Assembly: GCA_011032825.1 (NCBI GenBank)
Contig: JAADJZ010000006.1
Location: 1,364,001-1,428,000, forward strand
Length of the DNA: 64,000 bases
Source of the DNA: Massariosphaeria phaeospora
Lineage: Eukaryota > Ascomycota > Dothideomycetes > Pleosporales
Direction of reading: 5' to 3'
Part shown: piece after piece, positions 10,752 to 23,038 of the stretch
Numbering within the stretch: position 1 is the stretch's first letter
How the letters are laid out: each line of letters begins with the position of its first letter
Notes under the pieces: generated by a model
Database searches by the model: none
What the model was told of the DNA's origin: nothing
What the model saw: the letters and a program-made list of their open reading frames with translations, nothing else
Program-made: the position numbers and the translations under genes

Positions 10752-12500
10752 TCAGATATCGATTTCCACCCCAATGTCCATGGATGCGATGATGTCATCG
10801 TCCATCGTAGGCCTCCTGAATGTCGGCAGTCCCTTGCGCTCAACCTTCTTCTTCTCCTGTGGCTTTGGTGTAGAGGCCCGCGACGAGCCATCCCCATCGA
10901 ATAGCGCTTCGAGCTTCTTCGACGCCTTCTCCTCCTCGGCAACCTTCTTGGCCTCCTCTTCCGCCTTCTTGCGGAGCATCTCCCGCTCCCTCTGCTTGCG
11001 ACCACGCTGCTGTTGGTGACGTTCCTCGAGAAGTGCTTTGCGTACTCGCTCAGCTTCCAATTTGCGGTTCAGACGATTGATGTCGGCGAGGCGTTGAGCA
11101 TTGATTTCGGACTTGGATGCGACTATGACCGTGGGTTGATCCCTCCGGGATTCGAGGAGATGTGCGAACTTTGTTGACTTGGCGATGCGAGCGTTGATGT
11201 CGGCATCCGTCCAGAAGCGATTCTCAAGCATTTTGATGTCCTCGTATTTCTTCTTAAGAAAAGCTTGAGTGGGCATCTTTGCGCTCGTTTCGGCTAGTGA
11301 TCGCTTGTATAAATCGAGCTCCGTCTAATTCGCCGTCAGCGATAGTACTATATAACAGCAGAGGGCAAGGGAACATACCTCGCTGAAGCGCTGGTTGGAT
11401 AGAAACTGGAACTGATACTCCTTCTTCACGGAGCCATGTTGTGCAATGACGTATAGATCCGTGGCAATGCGCTGGCCGTTCTTGCCTTCGAAGACGTATG
11501 GTTTACTGCTGGCAAAGCCTGGATACTGTTAGCAAAAGCAAGGCAACAGGAGCAAGAAACATACCCTTGATCTGTGCCATCTTGTACAGCGTCCTCTTCT
11601 GAGAATCCTGTCCGACGCCAATGCGAGCATAGCTGCCCGCCATTGCCTCCTCGAAACCAGGGTAGAAGCAGACTTGCGAAAAGAATGCTCGGCTGACGCG
11701 GACCGACTCGAAATGCACGAGTGCGGCAGGCTGTTCTTCGCGGGCGGCCTGTTTGGCACGTTCATCGTATTCGACTTCGCTCTCGCCATCGGCATCAAGG
11801 TCTGAATGACCGCGCCTGCTTCTGGAGCGCCTGCTTCTGGCCGACGAGCTGGAACGCCGACGCCCGCTGCGCTGATCATCCTGTCGATGCTGTTGCTGTC
11901 CACGCTGCTCTCGGTCACGCTTATAGGCCTCCAAGCTGTTCTTCGGCTTCGCTTTCTGGCGACTGCTCTTGCGCTGCGATTCGTCCGCCTCGTCGGAGGG
12001 AGCCTTCCTCTTCTTGTCGTTCTGCATAGTCGCTGCTCGCCGCGCCAACTCTGCCTGGAAGCGGAGCTTGTTGAGTTCCTCCTCACGGTTGCCGATGATG
12101 GTCTCGCGCTCTAGTTGCGACATGCCCATGATCCTGGCCTTGTCCTTGAGGTCGATGTACTTGCCCTCAAGCGGGTACGGCACATTGCTGTCCTTTGAGG
12201 GAACTTCGTCATCGTCACGATCCGAGTCGGACTCTTCCATGGCGCCGGAGCCGAGGGAGTTTGGAGATGAGGCTGCGACCGAAGAGCTAGGCGGTGTTAA
12301 CGACATGTTACAGGTGGTGGTTGGTGGAGAAGCGGTCGAGGAGAACAAAAGGTGGGGGAGGTCGAAGTAGCGGTTGCGCAATGGCACGGGAAGAGCAGAA
12401 GGGAAAAGCGGGGAACTTACGCCTCGCCTTCCTCCACGTCTGCATCTTCGTCACCGCCAGCGAGGGCGAAGAGCTCATCGTCGATGTCATCGGCTGACAT
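10752..12500 (-). CDS. RTF1: RNA polymerase-associated protein RTF1 (Paf1 complex, Plus3 domain)
   Basis: Four exons read on the minus strand: 12500-12421, 12286-11565, 11518-11379 and 11324-10752, giving about 504 residues. The first exon encodes an acidic start (MSADDIDDELFALAGGDED) as in fungal RTF1. Its GTAAGT donor and a TAG acceptor keep the frame exactly, so the ATG at 12305 inside the long open frame is not the start. An Arg/Ser- and Lys-rich segment at about residues 120-195 is followed by the Plus3 domain at about 205-330, with the FYPGFEEAMAGSYARIGVG and YVIAQHGSVKKEYQFQFLSN regions. The C-terminal third is a charged coiled coil (KKAEEEAKKVAEEEKASKK). RTF1 links the Paf1 complex to elongating RNA polymerase II and promotes histone H2B ubiquitination in the nucleus. 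It diverges from COQ7 across about 420 bases. Confidence 0.92.
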
Positions 12501-12917
12501 GGCGGAACAATGGGTATGGGATAACAGGTTCGTGGGTCGCGTTTTTGGGGGGTACAGGTGAAAATGGTGGTATCGCGGGTGGTCGGTTGGTGTTGGGTGA
12601 AGAGGGCGTTGGTTGCTGGAGGGAGGGGGGCTCGCAGCTTTAAAGAAAGGCGACGCGCTCGCTGAGGCCTGGCGCTAGCGATGTCAGCAAGGGGCAGGCC
12701 GCTCCCTGGGCCGTGCAGAGGCCGTGCACTCGACGTCTGTGGCCCGGGCGCGGCAGGGATTACCTAGCGCGCTGCAGATCAGGCCGCCGCTGAACGCGGA
12801 AGGCATCGGTTTTCTCGCCTCGAAACATAAACGTTAGTTCCCCTCCATTCAATAATTTCTCTACCGTATGCGCTTTTTATATCGTCCTTCGCTTTGCTGT
12901 AAGACCCCGCAATAGAC
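12501..12917. promoter_or_regulatory. Shared divergent promoter region of RTF1 and COQ7
   Basis: A 417-base gap between two divergently oriented start codons, GC-rich in the centre (about 12650-12790) with a pyrimidine-rich run before the COQ7 ATG. No specific binding site is claimed. Confidence 0.5.
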
Positions 12918-13700
12918 ATGGCCACCGCGCGCATTGCTACACGGTCGTTAGCCCGTGCCTCCTCGCGCCACGCCGCACATCCCGTCCTCGATTTCCTCGC
13001 CCCGACTACCGCAGCCCACGCATCGTGCCAGATAAAATCGCGAAGTACTCACAGCGCCGCCTCACCAGCGCCGATTGCGCCGCAACACAGTCCGCCGCCA
13101 GAGCCATTTCGACACCACAAGATCTCGCACACCCTCACGGACGAGCAGAGCGATTTCCTCGACAGTGCGCTCCGCGTGAACCAAGCGGGCGAGCTCGCCG
13201 CCGTCCTGATCTACACGGCGCAGACGCCGCCCTTGGTCCGCTCGCATCCGCACCTGCGCCCGTTGATGAAGCACATGCACGATCAGGAAGACGGCCACTT
13301 CCGCTACTTCAACGAGCTCATCGCGAAGCACCGCATCCGGCCGACGGCCCTGTACCCGGTGTGGTACGCCGCGGCGACGGCACTGGGGTGGGGCACTGCC
13401 GTCATGGGACGCGAGGCTGCCATGGCGTGTACGGAAGCTGTAGAGACGGAGATCGGGGGGCACTATAACGAGCAGGTGCGGGTGCTGCTAGATTGGGCCG
13501 AGAAGCTGGAGGGCAAGGGAGAGCTGGGGGAGGAGTTAGATACATTAATACAGCAGTTGAGGAGGATACGGGATGAAGAGCTGGAGCATTTGGATCATGC
13601 CGTGGAGAATGATAGTAAGCAGGCGAAGCCATATGAGTTGTTGACCAACGTAATACGCGGTGGCTGCAGGGCGGCGATACGAATTAGCGAGAAGTTGTAG
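12918..13700 (+). CDS. COQ7: 5-demethoxyubiquinone hydroxylase, mitochondrial (COQ7/CAT5)
   Basis: Intronless frame of 260 residues. The first 70 residues are Arg/Ala/Ser-rich with few acidic residues, as in a mitochondrial presequence (ATARIATRSLARASSRHA). The rest is a ferritin-like di-iron hydroxylase. The metal ligands are visible in order: Glu in NQAGE near residue 91, the EDGH motif near 123-126, Glu and EIGGH near 175-181, and EELEH near 219-223. This is the full E, ExxH, E, ExxH pattern of the COQ7 family. The enzyme hydroxylates demethoxyubiquinone, the penultimate step of coenzyme Q synthesis, at the matrix face of the inner membrane. The ATG at 12918 is the first in frame and gives the presequence. 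The gene converges on MRC1, with 207 bases between the stop codons. Confidence 0.94.
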   Translation: MATARIATRSLARASSRHAAHPVLDFLAPTTAAHASCQIKSRSTHSAASPAPIAPQHSPPPEPFRHHKISHTLTDEQSDFLDSALRVNQAGELAAVLIYTAQTPPLVRSHPHLRPLMKHMHDQEDGHFRYFNELIAKHRIRPTALYPVWYAAATALGWGTAVMGREAAMACTEAVETEIGGHYNEQVRVLLDWAEKLEGKGELGEELDTLIQQLRRIRDEELEHLDHAVENDSKQAKPYELLTNVIRGGCRAAIRISEKL

Positions 13701-13907
13701 AAGTGTAGGATATGGTCTGTAAACACTGTAACATAGTGTTTGTAACATAGTGTATATGCCGCTCAAGACGCTCAATTATAGACGGATTAGATGATAGAAT
13801 AATGTACCACTAGCTTGAACGCCCGTCCAAGATAACTGTCCAACCCATGAGCTCCAGTAACACCGTATCCCATGCGCCACCCTCCCGCTTTAAAAACCAC
13901 AAAACAC

Positions 13908-16900
13908 CTACTCAAAACCTCCCCCAAGATCCCTGAGCACACTTCTCGACCCCCTCGCCTTGCCAACCTTCTTCTTCAAACTCTCCTTCCGCTTAACCTC
14001 CGCCTTGTCCAGAACAGCCCTGCGCTCCGCCTCCCTAGCCTGCGCATGGATATTGCTCCTCCCCGTACCACCCCTCCGCACCCCCCCTTCCACCGGCGTA
14101 CTAACCCCGGATTTTGCCCGCTCAGACGCAGCCGACAGGTTCGACGTCGCTCTCCTGATCAAGCTCGGTACCCGGAATCCAGGTTGCGCGCCTGCAGCCG
14201 GGGCGTGGAAAGCCAGATTCGCAGCGTTGGCGTCCGCTTCTGAAGCGGCCGATGCGCTGCGCGAGAGCGTGAGTCGGTCGATGATGGGTTTGCGGGGGAG
14301 CGGGTTGGTCACGGGGGTTTCGGCGTCGCTTTCCGAGTCGCTGTATTGCGAGTCGGGAATTACGATGCGTGTGTCTTCGAGGAGTTCCGAGACAGAGAGC
14401 TGGACGTCGGCGAAGGTCATGGGTTTGCGCGCGAGGCTGTCCGAGGCAGCTGTGCGGCGGAGATGGGGTGGTGGGCGGTTCTCCTTTTCTTGGGAGTCGG
14501 TGGGTTTGCGTTTGAGTGGGTTGACGGGAGCTGGAGCGGCTATGTCCAGAGACTGGGAATCCGGCACTGTGATGTCCTCGTTGCCCTCCTTGTTCTCGTC
14601 GGACTGAGATTGTGAGGTTTGCATGTCGACATCGCCATCCGGGGCATTGAGGAAGTCGTAGTCTGGGTCCTGTATATGGTCCGCCAGAGTCTGAAAGAAG
14701 GCGGCTTGCTTGGGGTTCTGGGCTGTATACACGTTAGTATATGAGAGCTCGCAATGGACGATAAGTCAGCATACCAATCTTCCCAATACGGTCATCCGCT
14801 AGAAGCGCTTTTGTCATCTTCTTGTAGTCCATCTGTTTCTTCCTCTGACGTAGTTGGGCTTCGTCTTCCGAGTCAGACATCTCAAAAGCATTGCCACCGG
14901 CTTTCTTTCGCAGACCACCAGTCGTGATGTCTTTGTACAGTTGGTTGATGTTTTTTTCGTCATCGGCCTTGGATCTCGCGCTGTAACTTGTGAGCAAAAA
15001 TCAGAGGTGACGAGCAAAGACAGTACTTACGCGAAGAACGCAGCAACCTTCCGCTCGTCGACCTTCACGTCACCCGTGTCGATCATCTTGGCAAGCTCCT
15101 CATCCTCTTCACCACTGTCTTCGTCACTCGCTCCACCAAGGCCAGCATATTCGTCTTCGGACTCCTCAGCCTGTTCTTCAATAGCGTCCCTAGCCCAACT
15201 TGTTTTCTTGTTGAAGTCATCTATCACTTGCTTCTTCTTTGCAGCTTTCTTCATGACGCTGAAGACGTTGTTGGCTTTGGAAGGGCGCTGTTCGTTCTCA
15301 AAGTCCGACTCTTCAGAGCTAGCTTCGTTCTCGTCGACATCAGAGAGCTCGACAGACGCTTCCCTCCGCCCGCGCTGTAATTTGCCCTTTCTCGCCACGA
15401 CTGGCGACTCAGCGACGGGCATCATCACCGTGTCGGTAGTCGATGGCATGGGCATAAACCCTCCTGGTGAACGGGACAGCTCAAAGCCTGCATCCTGAGT
15501 CGGCTCTGGCATTTCTTGGGTTTGCGAGAATGCCCCGATGAGCTGGCTGATGCCCAGATCCAACTGTGTTTCTGTACCCGCTTGCGACTCATCCTGTTGA
15601 GAGGCTCCCACTTGGCTGTTTGGAACAAGCAGGTCAGTTTCTTGACTGAAGCCGACACTTGGCTGGGTGTCGGGAAGGCCGCGCAAGAAATCTAACGAAT
15701 CTTGCTCCGGTTCTTTGTCGAGTGGATGAGCCGACTGAGATTCGGAAGCTAGGTCTGCCATCGTACCCGCAAACACTTGAGTTAGGCCGAGAGCGGGTTG
15801 TGCATTGCCAAACCCGAAGGCTGCCATTCCAAGATCTTGGGTTGCCTGCGATGCCACCTGAGTATCCAATGTTGCTTCCTGTGCTCTCTCATTGTCGCTC
15901 TCATCATCGTCATCAACTATCAAGTTTCGGGAACGGTGCGTAGTACGTTTACGAACGGGTGCAGGGAGATCCTCATCCTCCATGTCCGCATCTTCGTTTA
16001 GTTGTTGCTCCTGTGGCTCTTCTGATTCCTCGTCGTCTTCTTCAGCCATATCGTCTAGCAGATCATTTGACGCATCTGCAGCCTCTTCATCTCCTTCGAG
16101 GCCGTCCTCTCCGTCGATTCCTTCTTCAGAGCCCGAAAGCTCAAAATCAACTTCCTCACCAGGGTCACGCATCTCCTGGTCTTCCTCGCCATTCTCTTCT
16201 CCACTCCCGACGTAATCATCATCCTCGAATTCATCGCTTGACAATAGTCCGTCTCCAGTCTCACCGTTCTTCTTGGCTTGGTCCTTCTCGAATTTTGCAA
16301 GCTTCAGGTCTTGGTTTCGAGCCTTCTCGAACTGTGCAACAATATCTTCGACCTCTAACTGCTGTTTCTCGCGTTCTTCCTCGGTTACTACGTGAATGCC
16401 ACGGCGTCTCATATCCTCCACTTTCTCCGCGCGCTCCTGGTGGGCTTGCAGACGAGCTTTCCGGGCGAGGGAAAACTGAAGCTGAGTCGCATTCATCAAT
16501 TTTCCTCCCTTTACCCCTCTTTTACTAGGTGATGTCAAATGGGCAAGATGGCGAAGGTGGAGCAGTGACGAAGACTCATGCTTTTTCTGTTCAGGGAGGC
16601 GATCGAAAACAGGAAAGCGGCTTTTGGGCTGGACGGTTTCTAGATCGTCATCCGAATCAGACAATTCAACCATGCTGGCGTCAACAGACTTCTTTGGATC
16701 TAGCTGAACATTTTGCACCACAAGGGTCTGAGTCCGCGATACCGCTGGATTCACAGGAACATGCTGGAATTCAGGTGCTCGGCCTTTGCCCTTGTTTGAC
16801 GTCGCGGGCGCTGGCAAACTAGCAACTTCGTCTCGAGGCGTCTGCGTTGTCATCGGTGTCGCGAGATGCCCGGCTTGATCGACTTTCCCGTCCTCGTCCG

Positions 16901-17942
16901 GCTCACTTGGAGGGCTGGTCGGCGGCGTATCATGCGGACGGTCACCTTCCACGTCGGACGACGCCAAAATTGAACTTGCGTCAGGAGTCGGAGGCGCTTG
17001 TACGGGCACCAATTGGTCGTTGATCTGGTCGTAGCCAAGTCTGGCCAGGAGATCCTTCGTGCCATATTTCTTCTTTGTCTTGGCTTGGTGGGTGAGTTGC
17101 ATGTTGCGGCTAATCCTCTGTTGGTCACGAGCCATCTCCTCTAGAGCCTTTTTGCCAGCTTTGCGTGTTGGCCTGGAATGTTGGGTTAGACGGCGACCAG
17201 TCTCGCCATCCGGATCGCTATCCGACTCTCCATCTGACTGTCGCTGTGGAACTCGAGGACGCTTGTTTTGCTCTTGCGTTTGTTTCAACTTCCTCTCCGC
17301 GCGGATCCGACGTACCCGCTCTTCTAGATCCGAGTTTCCCGAGCTTGGTGGAGAGTTCTCTGCCTCTGAGCCGACGACCGAACTAAGTCGCGCTGACCTC
17401 TTGGCCACCGGCGAGGGGTTTGGCGAAACGAAGAGTCCGGGCGACGTCCTTCGCGATCGTGTACTAGGTGAAGGCGAGGCCTGGGGAGAGGGCGTTTTCT
17501 GTTTCCGCCCAGCCAGTCTGCGAGCTGCAGTGGTTCGCACGGGGATATCGTCATCGTCTTCACTAGTGCTGGCCTCGGGGATGTGCGACACCGGGTGCGC
17601 GTGTGTCTGTTGCTCCCCTTGGCCTTCGCCCACCATCAGCGCCTTCTTCATGCGCTCGTACGCGCCATCGCTATCGTCATCCTGTTCATTGTCGGACGTG
17701 ACCTCCGTGGGCTCGAGCTGGAGGCGTGCGAGCAGTTTGCCTCGGGGGGCTTGGACGCGTTCGTGCTCTGATTCCGAGTCGCTGTCGATGAGCTTAGAAA
17801 GCGCGTTCGTGGGACGTGTCGGTTGAGCGGGATGTGATGGATTTGCGGAATCAATTGTGTCCTCCTCCTCCAACTCAATGTCGACAGCCATTGTTGTCGA
17901 CTCTTCCTGCGGCCGTGTAGCAGATACAATAGGTGATGCCAT
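13908..17942 (-). CDS. MRC1: Mediator of replication checkpoint MRC1 (claspin-like)
   Basis: Three exons on the minus strand: 17942-15031, 14980-14775 and 14722-13908, giving about 1310 residues. The first intron uses GTAAGT; the second has a textbook ATACTAAC branch site and CAG acceptor, and both keep frame. The protein is very acidic and Ser/Gln-rich. Many SQ/TQ pairs, the kind of sites phosphorylated by ATR/ATM kinases (Mec1/Tel1), cluster at about residues 690-840. Coiled, charged segments lie around 470-570. The MRC1-like domain occupies about 880-1050, covering DDFNKKTSWARDAIEEQ to KKMTKALLADDRIGKI. The Ser-rich C-terminal part carries a DSQ repeat pattern. MRC1 travels with the replication fork and relays the S-phase checkpoint to the effector kinase. 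The length is in the usual range for filamentous fungi. Confidence 0.88.
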
Positions 17943-20268
17943 CTAGAATGAAGAATATATGGACGTGTGAGAAAGGACTTGGTTAATCAATGCATGAAAG
18001 ACTTTGTCGGATACAATTGTTGACGGAGAGGAGAATAAATGCAGTACACGGCTGGCGGGAATTGTCGTGGCGGGGAAAGAAGAGGCCGTGCGCACGCGAC
18101 CGCGACGTGTAAATGTCGGCGAAAGTAGCTGCCGACCGACCTCACCCCGGGGACATAATTCATTGTCGATAGGTGCTCCTCTTGACTGCCTAGGAGATTC
18201 TAGCAATAGATAGGTAGTCTACTTCTATCCTAACAAAGCCCTGCTGTATCTACTATACTAGGTATTGTTTATACAGCCTAGCAAGGTTTGTAAAAGGCGT
18301 TAGAGGGTAGGCTTCCAAGACCCAAGTGCGCATCGGAATGGATCTGCCAGGGCGGTGACCTCAACTACAAGTCCCGCCACACGTGGCTAGTGAGTTCCCG
18401 AGCCAGAGCAGCTAGCAGCGAGCCGTCCCCGTCTTGCAACTCCTGCATGCTTCTCGAAACTTACCGCAGCTAAAACTTGCTCGTCTACACAGCCGCCAGC
18501 GGCAACCAACAAACTGTCTCGCAGCCCCTGGAGTCTGGACCCAACTACCGCTCCAACTGTCGTTCATGCTAGTCTTGTCGTGTGCCTGTCTACGGCCCCC
18601 AGTAACCTGCAGCTCCTCTCCACTTCTCCAACATGAGTCCAGAAGATTTCCGTGTGTTCTGCATTATCCAAAACCGGCAGAATACGAAGAACATACCCGG
18701 AATAGCACCACGGTCGTTAGCGTAAAGTTGGTCCTCTGTGCGGTGTCAGAAAACTATTCAGCCATCATAATGGCTTCGTCTACCTCGCCTCAAAGGATTT
18801 CCGAATACCGTAGGAATTCAGCGCCCATTGTCGACGCCTCTCGTGAACGCTGTCAGTTGTCTCAGCTTTCTTTCTGGCTCTTCCTTCCATCAGATGAAGT
18901 CTGGGATCCCGTTTCTTGCACACTTGTCTACAACTCCCGTCAAATTCGATCTCTGATGGCAGGCGTATCTCAAAATAGCATCAGTTCCCGCTTTGAAACA
19001 CTCGCCCGTACCCCCCCGTACCCCAGATTGAAGGGCGCCTGCCAAGGACTACCACCAGGATCTCGATGAATTCAACATGGTGGATCAGCAATCCGATCAG
19101 TTGCTGCCATGCAGCGCTCCTCCCTTATTTCGATCGTTAAGAACAATGATGACGATGAGGGGAAACATCCAACATCTCTGGGGCGCGCCCTCACGTACAC
19201 ACGTGATGGCATTGACGGCTACTTCCGAGGCTGTGTTCGCATTGACACTTGACTACGGAGTAGTGGGCACGCTTCTTCTCCGGCGGCAGAGACTTTCGAA
19301 AGCCGACGTGTCTGCCAGCAGCCGGCGTCGCTTACTTTCCTAACTTGCCTTGTCAGGCAAGACACTGTCTTGTCAAAAGTCGCAACTGCTGAAGCCGGCA
19401 GCGAACCACTAGGAACGCGTGCTGAGACAGGTCGCCAGCCAATGAACAGCAGCGCAACATGGCTATAATGAAAGGTCTGTTAAGGTGAGGCATTGCCGGC
19501 TTCACCATGACGCACCACGCAAGCGAAGACTGCAGATGCCCTTCGCGACGCCAACCCCTCGGAGCGAGCAAGTCGTTGCGGCTCTTCTACGGCATGGGTA
19601 GGGCTGTGCACAGGAAGCTGAGAGCTGGCTTGATGGCCGTCTTGTCGCCGCGCGCTGGGCGAGTAGAAGCGCGTCTATGTTCGGACTAGCGCGGTTTCAG
19701 GACCATACCCCTGAGAAGACGCTCCCGCAAGTCCAAGGGACCGTCGCCGGTCGGGAGCGCCATTGCAGCGCCCTCGCGGCGATCTGCCTAGCCGTGAGTC
19801 GCGCGCTGCCACACCCGCTGCGCTGATGAGCGTGCAATCTTGAGGCCGATGCGGTTCAAACTTTGATGCTTGCTTGCCGGCGCGCGCGGGAGAGGAGCGC
19901 GGCTTAGGAGACGGCATCCTGTGCTAAATATACACCTGGGCACAGAGCCCTGCGCACGGGTATGACAGCTTGCATGCCAAGCTGGTTTCATCGGCAGCAC
20001 CTTGAAACGGGGTATCCTCAAAACAAGAGCCATCCGCTCCGCTCGGGAGATTGGACGATCAATGTCTTCCTACTAACGGCCTACTCCTACGATCCAAGCG
20101 TAGAACCCTACACTCATTTGAACAAAAGCGCGGCGCCTTCTCGAAAACATCCATTTCGAGCTCACGATCGCCTTCCTTCCCAGCGACCTCAACCTCTCCC
20201 GTCTGGCCCGGCCCGTCCGCAGTCAATCTCCGGCATGATATCGCCCTCCACAGGCGCAACTGGACAAC
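17943..20268. other. 2.3-kb intergenic region
   Basis: Shared upstream region of MRC1 and the plus-strand C2H2 gene. It holds a dispersed-repeat copy at about 18170-18290. A 211-codon plus-strand open frame (18434-19069) starts from a non-ATG codon and has no domain features, so I do not call it. Two further internal ATG frames here are equally featureless. Confidence 0.5.
18170..18290. repeat. Dispersed repeat, copy B
   Basis: This segment matches the 36.4-kb copy through most of its length. Shared blocks read TCTAGCAATAGATAGGTAGT, then CTACTTCTATCC, then ACAAAGCCCTGCTGTATCTA, then TACTAGGTATTGTTTA. The central palindrome of the other copy is partly lost here. Confidence 0.65.
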
Positions 20269-22173
20269 ATGGAGATTGACGAACAGCAACTACTGCAGTA
20301 CAGTACTCCTCAGCCCAACAACAGCTTCAAGCGTCCGCGTCGCAGTCTTCAGAGCTCGACGCCGTTAAGCAGTGTCTCCGAGAGCGCGTCGCCTTCCCCT
20401 AGACTGTCTGGTCAGGGTTCGCTCGAGGTTATAGACCATGTGAACGCCCTGAAGCACCTCGACGACAAGCAGATATTGTTCCTGTTGGAAGCCGCGCGTA
20501 ATGGAGGTCAGTCCACCGTCGCTAGACGTCTCCGCCAAAACTCACCATGTCTAGATCGAATGCGGATCCTCGGGCCCGACCGCTCGTCTATGTCGACCCT
20601 CGGGAGTCGTTCTTCCTACCTGAGCGTGCCATCGAGCAGAGTGACTAGCATGCTCTCTGATCCAAGGTCCTCGATCGCGTCAACCGATTCGTCCTTTACC
20701 CACTACAGCGCCGCCTCGTCGCGCCTCTCGACCGCCTCGTCCCGATTATCCACCATCTCAACGACCTCCGCGCCGAAGAACTTCGCTTGCACGTTCTGTG
20801 ACAAAGCTCTCAAATCCAAACCATACTGGAAGTCGCATGAGGAGGAGTTCCACGAGCAGAGGCTGACTTGGCGATGTCCCGATTGCGAACAAATATTCCA
20901 TGCTGGAAAGCGCTTCCGTGAACACCACACCAAGCTACATGTACAGTGACCCTTCGTTCCCGGTTTTTCTATGGCATACTAACGAGCACAGGGATGCGAG
21001 AACTGCAAACAGCCAAGAGAGAGTGGACAACCGACGAGTAGGAAAGCATCGCCATGCGTGAAAAAGTATGAGATCGTTATGCATGACAAGGATGCTTGGG
21101 GTTGCGGTTTCTGTGAGGCTCTACTGGGCACTTGGGAAGAGAGATGTGAGCATATCGCCATGCATTTCGAAGACAAGCGGACGAAATGGAACTTCACCAG
21201 TGTCATTATGGGTCTCATGAAACAACCCGATATTACGCAAGCGTGGAACGTGCTGCTGTCGAAGCGGCATGGGGACCAACAGAACTGGCCACGTTTCACC
21301 TGGGAGTCGAAGAAGTGCAACCGATTGAGGTACAAGCTGGAAACAAAGTGGGACATTCGTATGTTCGACGTCGAGAAGCTTGTGCAGGAAACATACGACC
21401 TCGCGGAGATCGAGCCAAACGACATTGTTCCCGAGCCTGTTCCCGAGCCGATTCTCGACCCTACCGAGTCTGTCGAACAGACAGAAACAGTAGATTGCAA
21501 GCTAGAGACGTTTGACTTTGTGCCTGATTCGCAGAGATTGCAAAGTTCTCATGGGCTTTCATCAGACCATAACACATTAATGGACCTGGATCCCGTCGAA
21601 ACAACCCCGCACATTCCTCATCAGAGTCTGCACCAGGCGCAATGGCCTGTCAGCACCGACATGTCGCAAGGTAGTTTGAGCGCCAACGATCCCATGGGCA
21701 CGTTTAGCGATTTCAGCGCGAGTATGACTGCTGTTGCACCAGACTTCTCGCAGCCGGTCACTCATGGATTCCACCAACCGAGCTGGCCGAACTCCGGGTT
21801 CGTCTCAACGCCTGATCTGGTAGGCTTCCAGCAGCATGGGGGTTTCATGAACTACAATACTACGCCAAAGGAAGTGGTGTCGGTGCCTACCTCTCAATAC
21901 GCCAACTTCTCGCAGTATCCCCGTCAGAGCGTTCCGCCAAACTTCCTCCATTATTCTGGGAGCACCAACTCCCGTAGATACCAGCCCAAGTTGGTTAATA
22001 TACCGGGTTCCAGCCATCGCATTTCGCAGCAAGACCACCCTCCGCCGCCCCCGCCCAAGGATGACAATCGCTTCTCTCGAATCATCATGCGACGTCGACC
22101 AAGCAACATATCTCAGCATACTGTGATCTCGCAACGAGATATAGGCTGGAACGACGAAGTCAACTGGGGATGA
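20269..22173 (+). CDS. C2H2 zinc-finger protein, putative transcription factor
   Basis: Two exons, 20269-20940 and 20992-22173, joined across a 51-base intron (GTACAG donor, CATACTAAC branch site, CACAG acceptor) to give about 617 residues. Residues 1-165 are Ser-rich and probably disordered. Three C2H2-type fingers follow: FACTFCDKAL with HEEEFH near 172-195, WRCPDCEQIF with HHTKLH near 201-224, and WGCGFCEALL with HIAMHF near 258-280. The intron falls directly after the second finger, and a CENCKQ stretch follows it. The long C-terminal part (about 330-617) is rich in Gln, Pro, Ser and His with no domain recognised. A nuclear DNA-binding regulator is the likely role; target genes cannot be named. 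Zinc-finger proteins with this fungal-specific layout are common in Dothideomycetes (from memory). Confidence 0.85.
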
Positions 22174-23038
22174 TGACCTCCCTATAGTGCAGCGCCGGCT
22201 GGTTCCGCCGCTGCACACACTCTCCTTTCCACGAAATAAAATACCAAACTCACTGAAAAAGTGATTCCGAACCTCGCCTCGTGGGGACTATGGGTAGCAC
22301 CTAGCCTCACCCGTGAACGAGCACATCGTCACCTTAACGGAGATTTCCTATCATCTTACCTTTGGTTGGTTCTTGTCTGTTTGGCCTGGTTCAAGGCTGT
22401 CATAGGGTATACCCATAATGTATTCCAAGCAATGTTTAGCATGTTGTTTCCCCCATCGTCTGGAAGATTTAGTGTTTGGACTTAATACCTGCACCACACC
22501 GCACACCTCGATATTTTACATGTCTTTATGGAGCATAACGCTGGATTGATAGAGAATCGATTCGATCTATTTGAACTGCCATTTCATCTATCTTGTGCTG
22601 TCATTCGCGTTTTGGAAGGTCCAGCCCCGCCAATCATGACCGTGACGTCATTCTTGCCAATCACTGTGAGGATCGTAATTTTCGATCATTCAGGCTTAGT
22701 TGCGGAGATCTTGTTCAGTGATTGGCATCCCAGACCTTATCGATTATGAATGTTCTTGCGTCGGTTCAAATCTACAACATCAAGAGTCTGGACAACTCGT
22801 GTTTCCCCATTCTATAAAAGCGTCAAAGTTCCCACCAGCGACTCTCGTACGGTAGTGCGCGAGCTCGGTTGTTGGAATTGCCCAACAGTAACTCCTACAC
22901 TACCCTATCGTCGCGATCGGTCGGAGTTATCTTCGCGGATCCGAAGACTCACGGACTTTGATTTGTTTATCTGTGTACGAACCGCACCACAACCACTCTC
23001 CTACTTCCAGTATTTTCTCTGTCATTATTTACTCGACC
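22174..23038. other. Intergenic region upstream of the MOSC gene
   Basis: 3' flank of the C2H2 gene and promoter space of the MOSC gene. No gene, repeat or RNA recognised. A GGTTCAAATC stretch at about 22763 resembles a tRNA B box, but no cloverleaf can be folded around it. Confidence 0.5.

Noticed and set aside
17059..17826. 255-codon frame antisense to MRC1
   Set aside because: Mirrors the Ser/Asp-rich coding strand of MRC1.
18434..19069. 211-codon plus-strand open frame
   Set aside because: Starts from a non-ATG codon, has no domain or compositional sign of a protein, and lies in an otherwise gene-free gap.
22755..22790. tRNA B-box-like GGTTCAAATC
   Set aside because: No acceptor, D or anticodon stem can be formed at the right distances.
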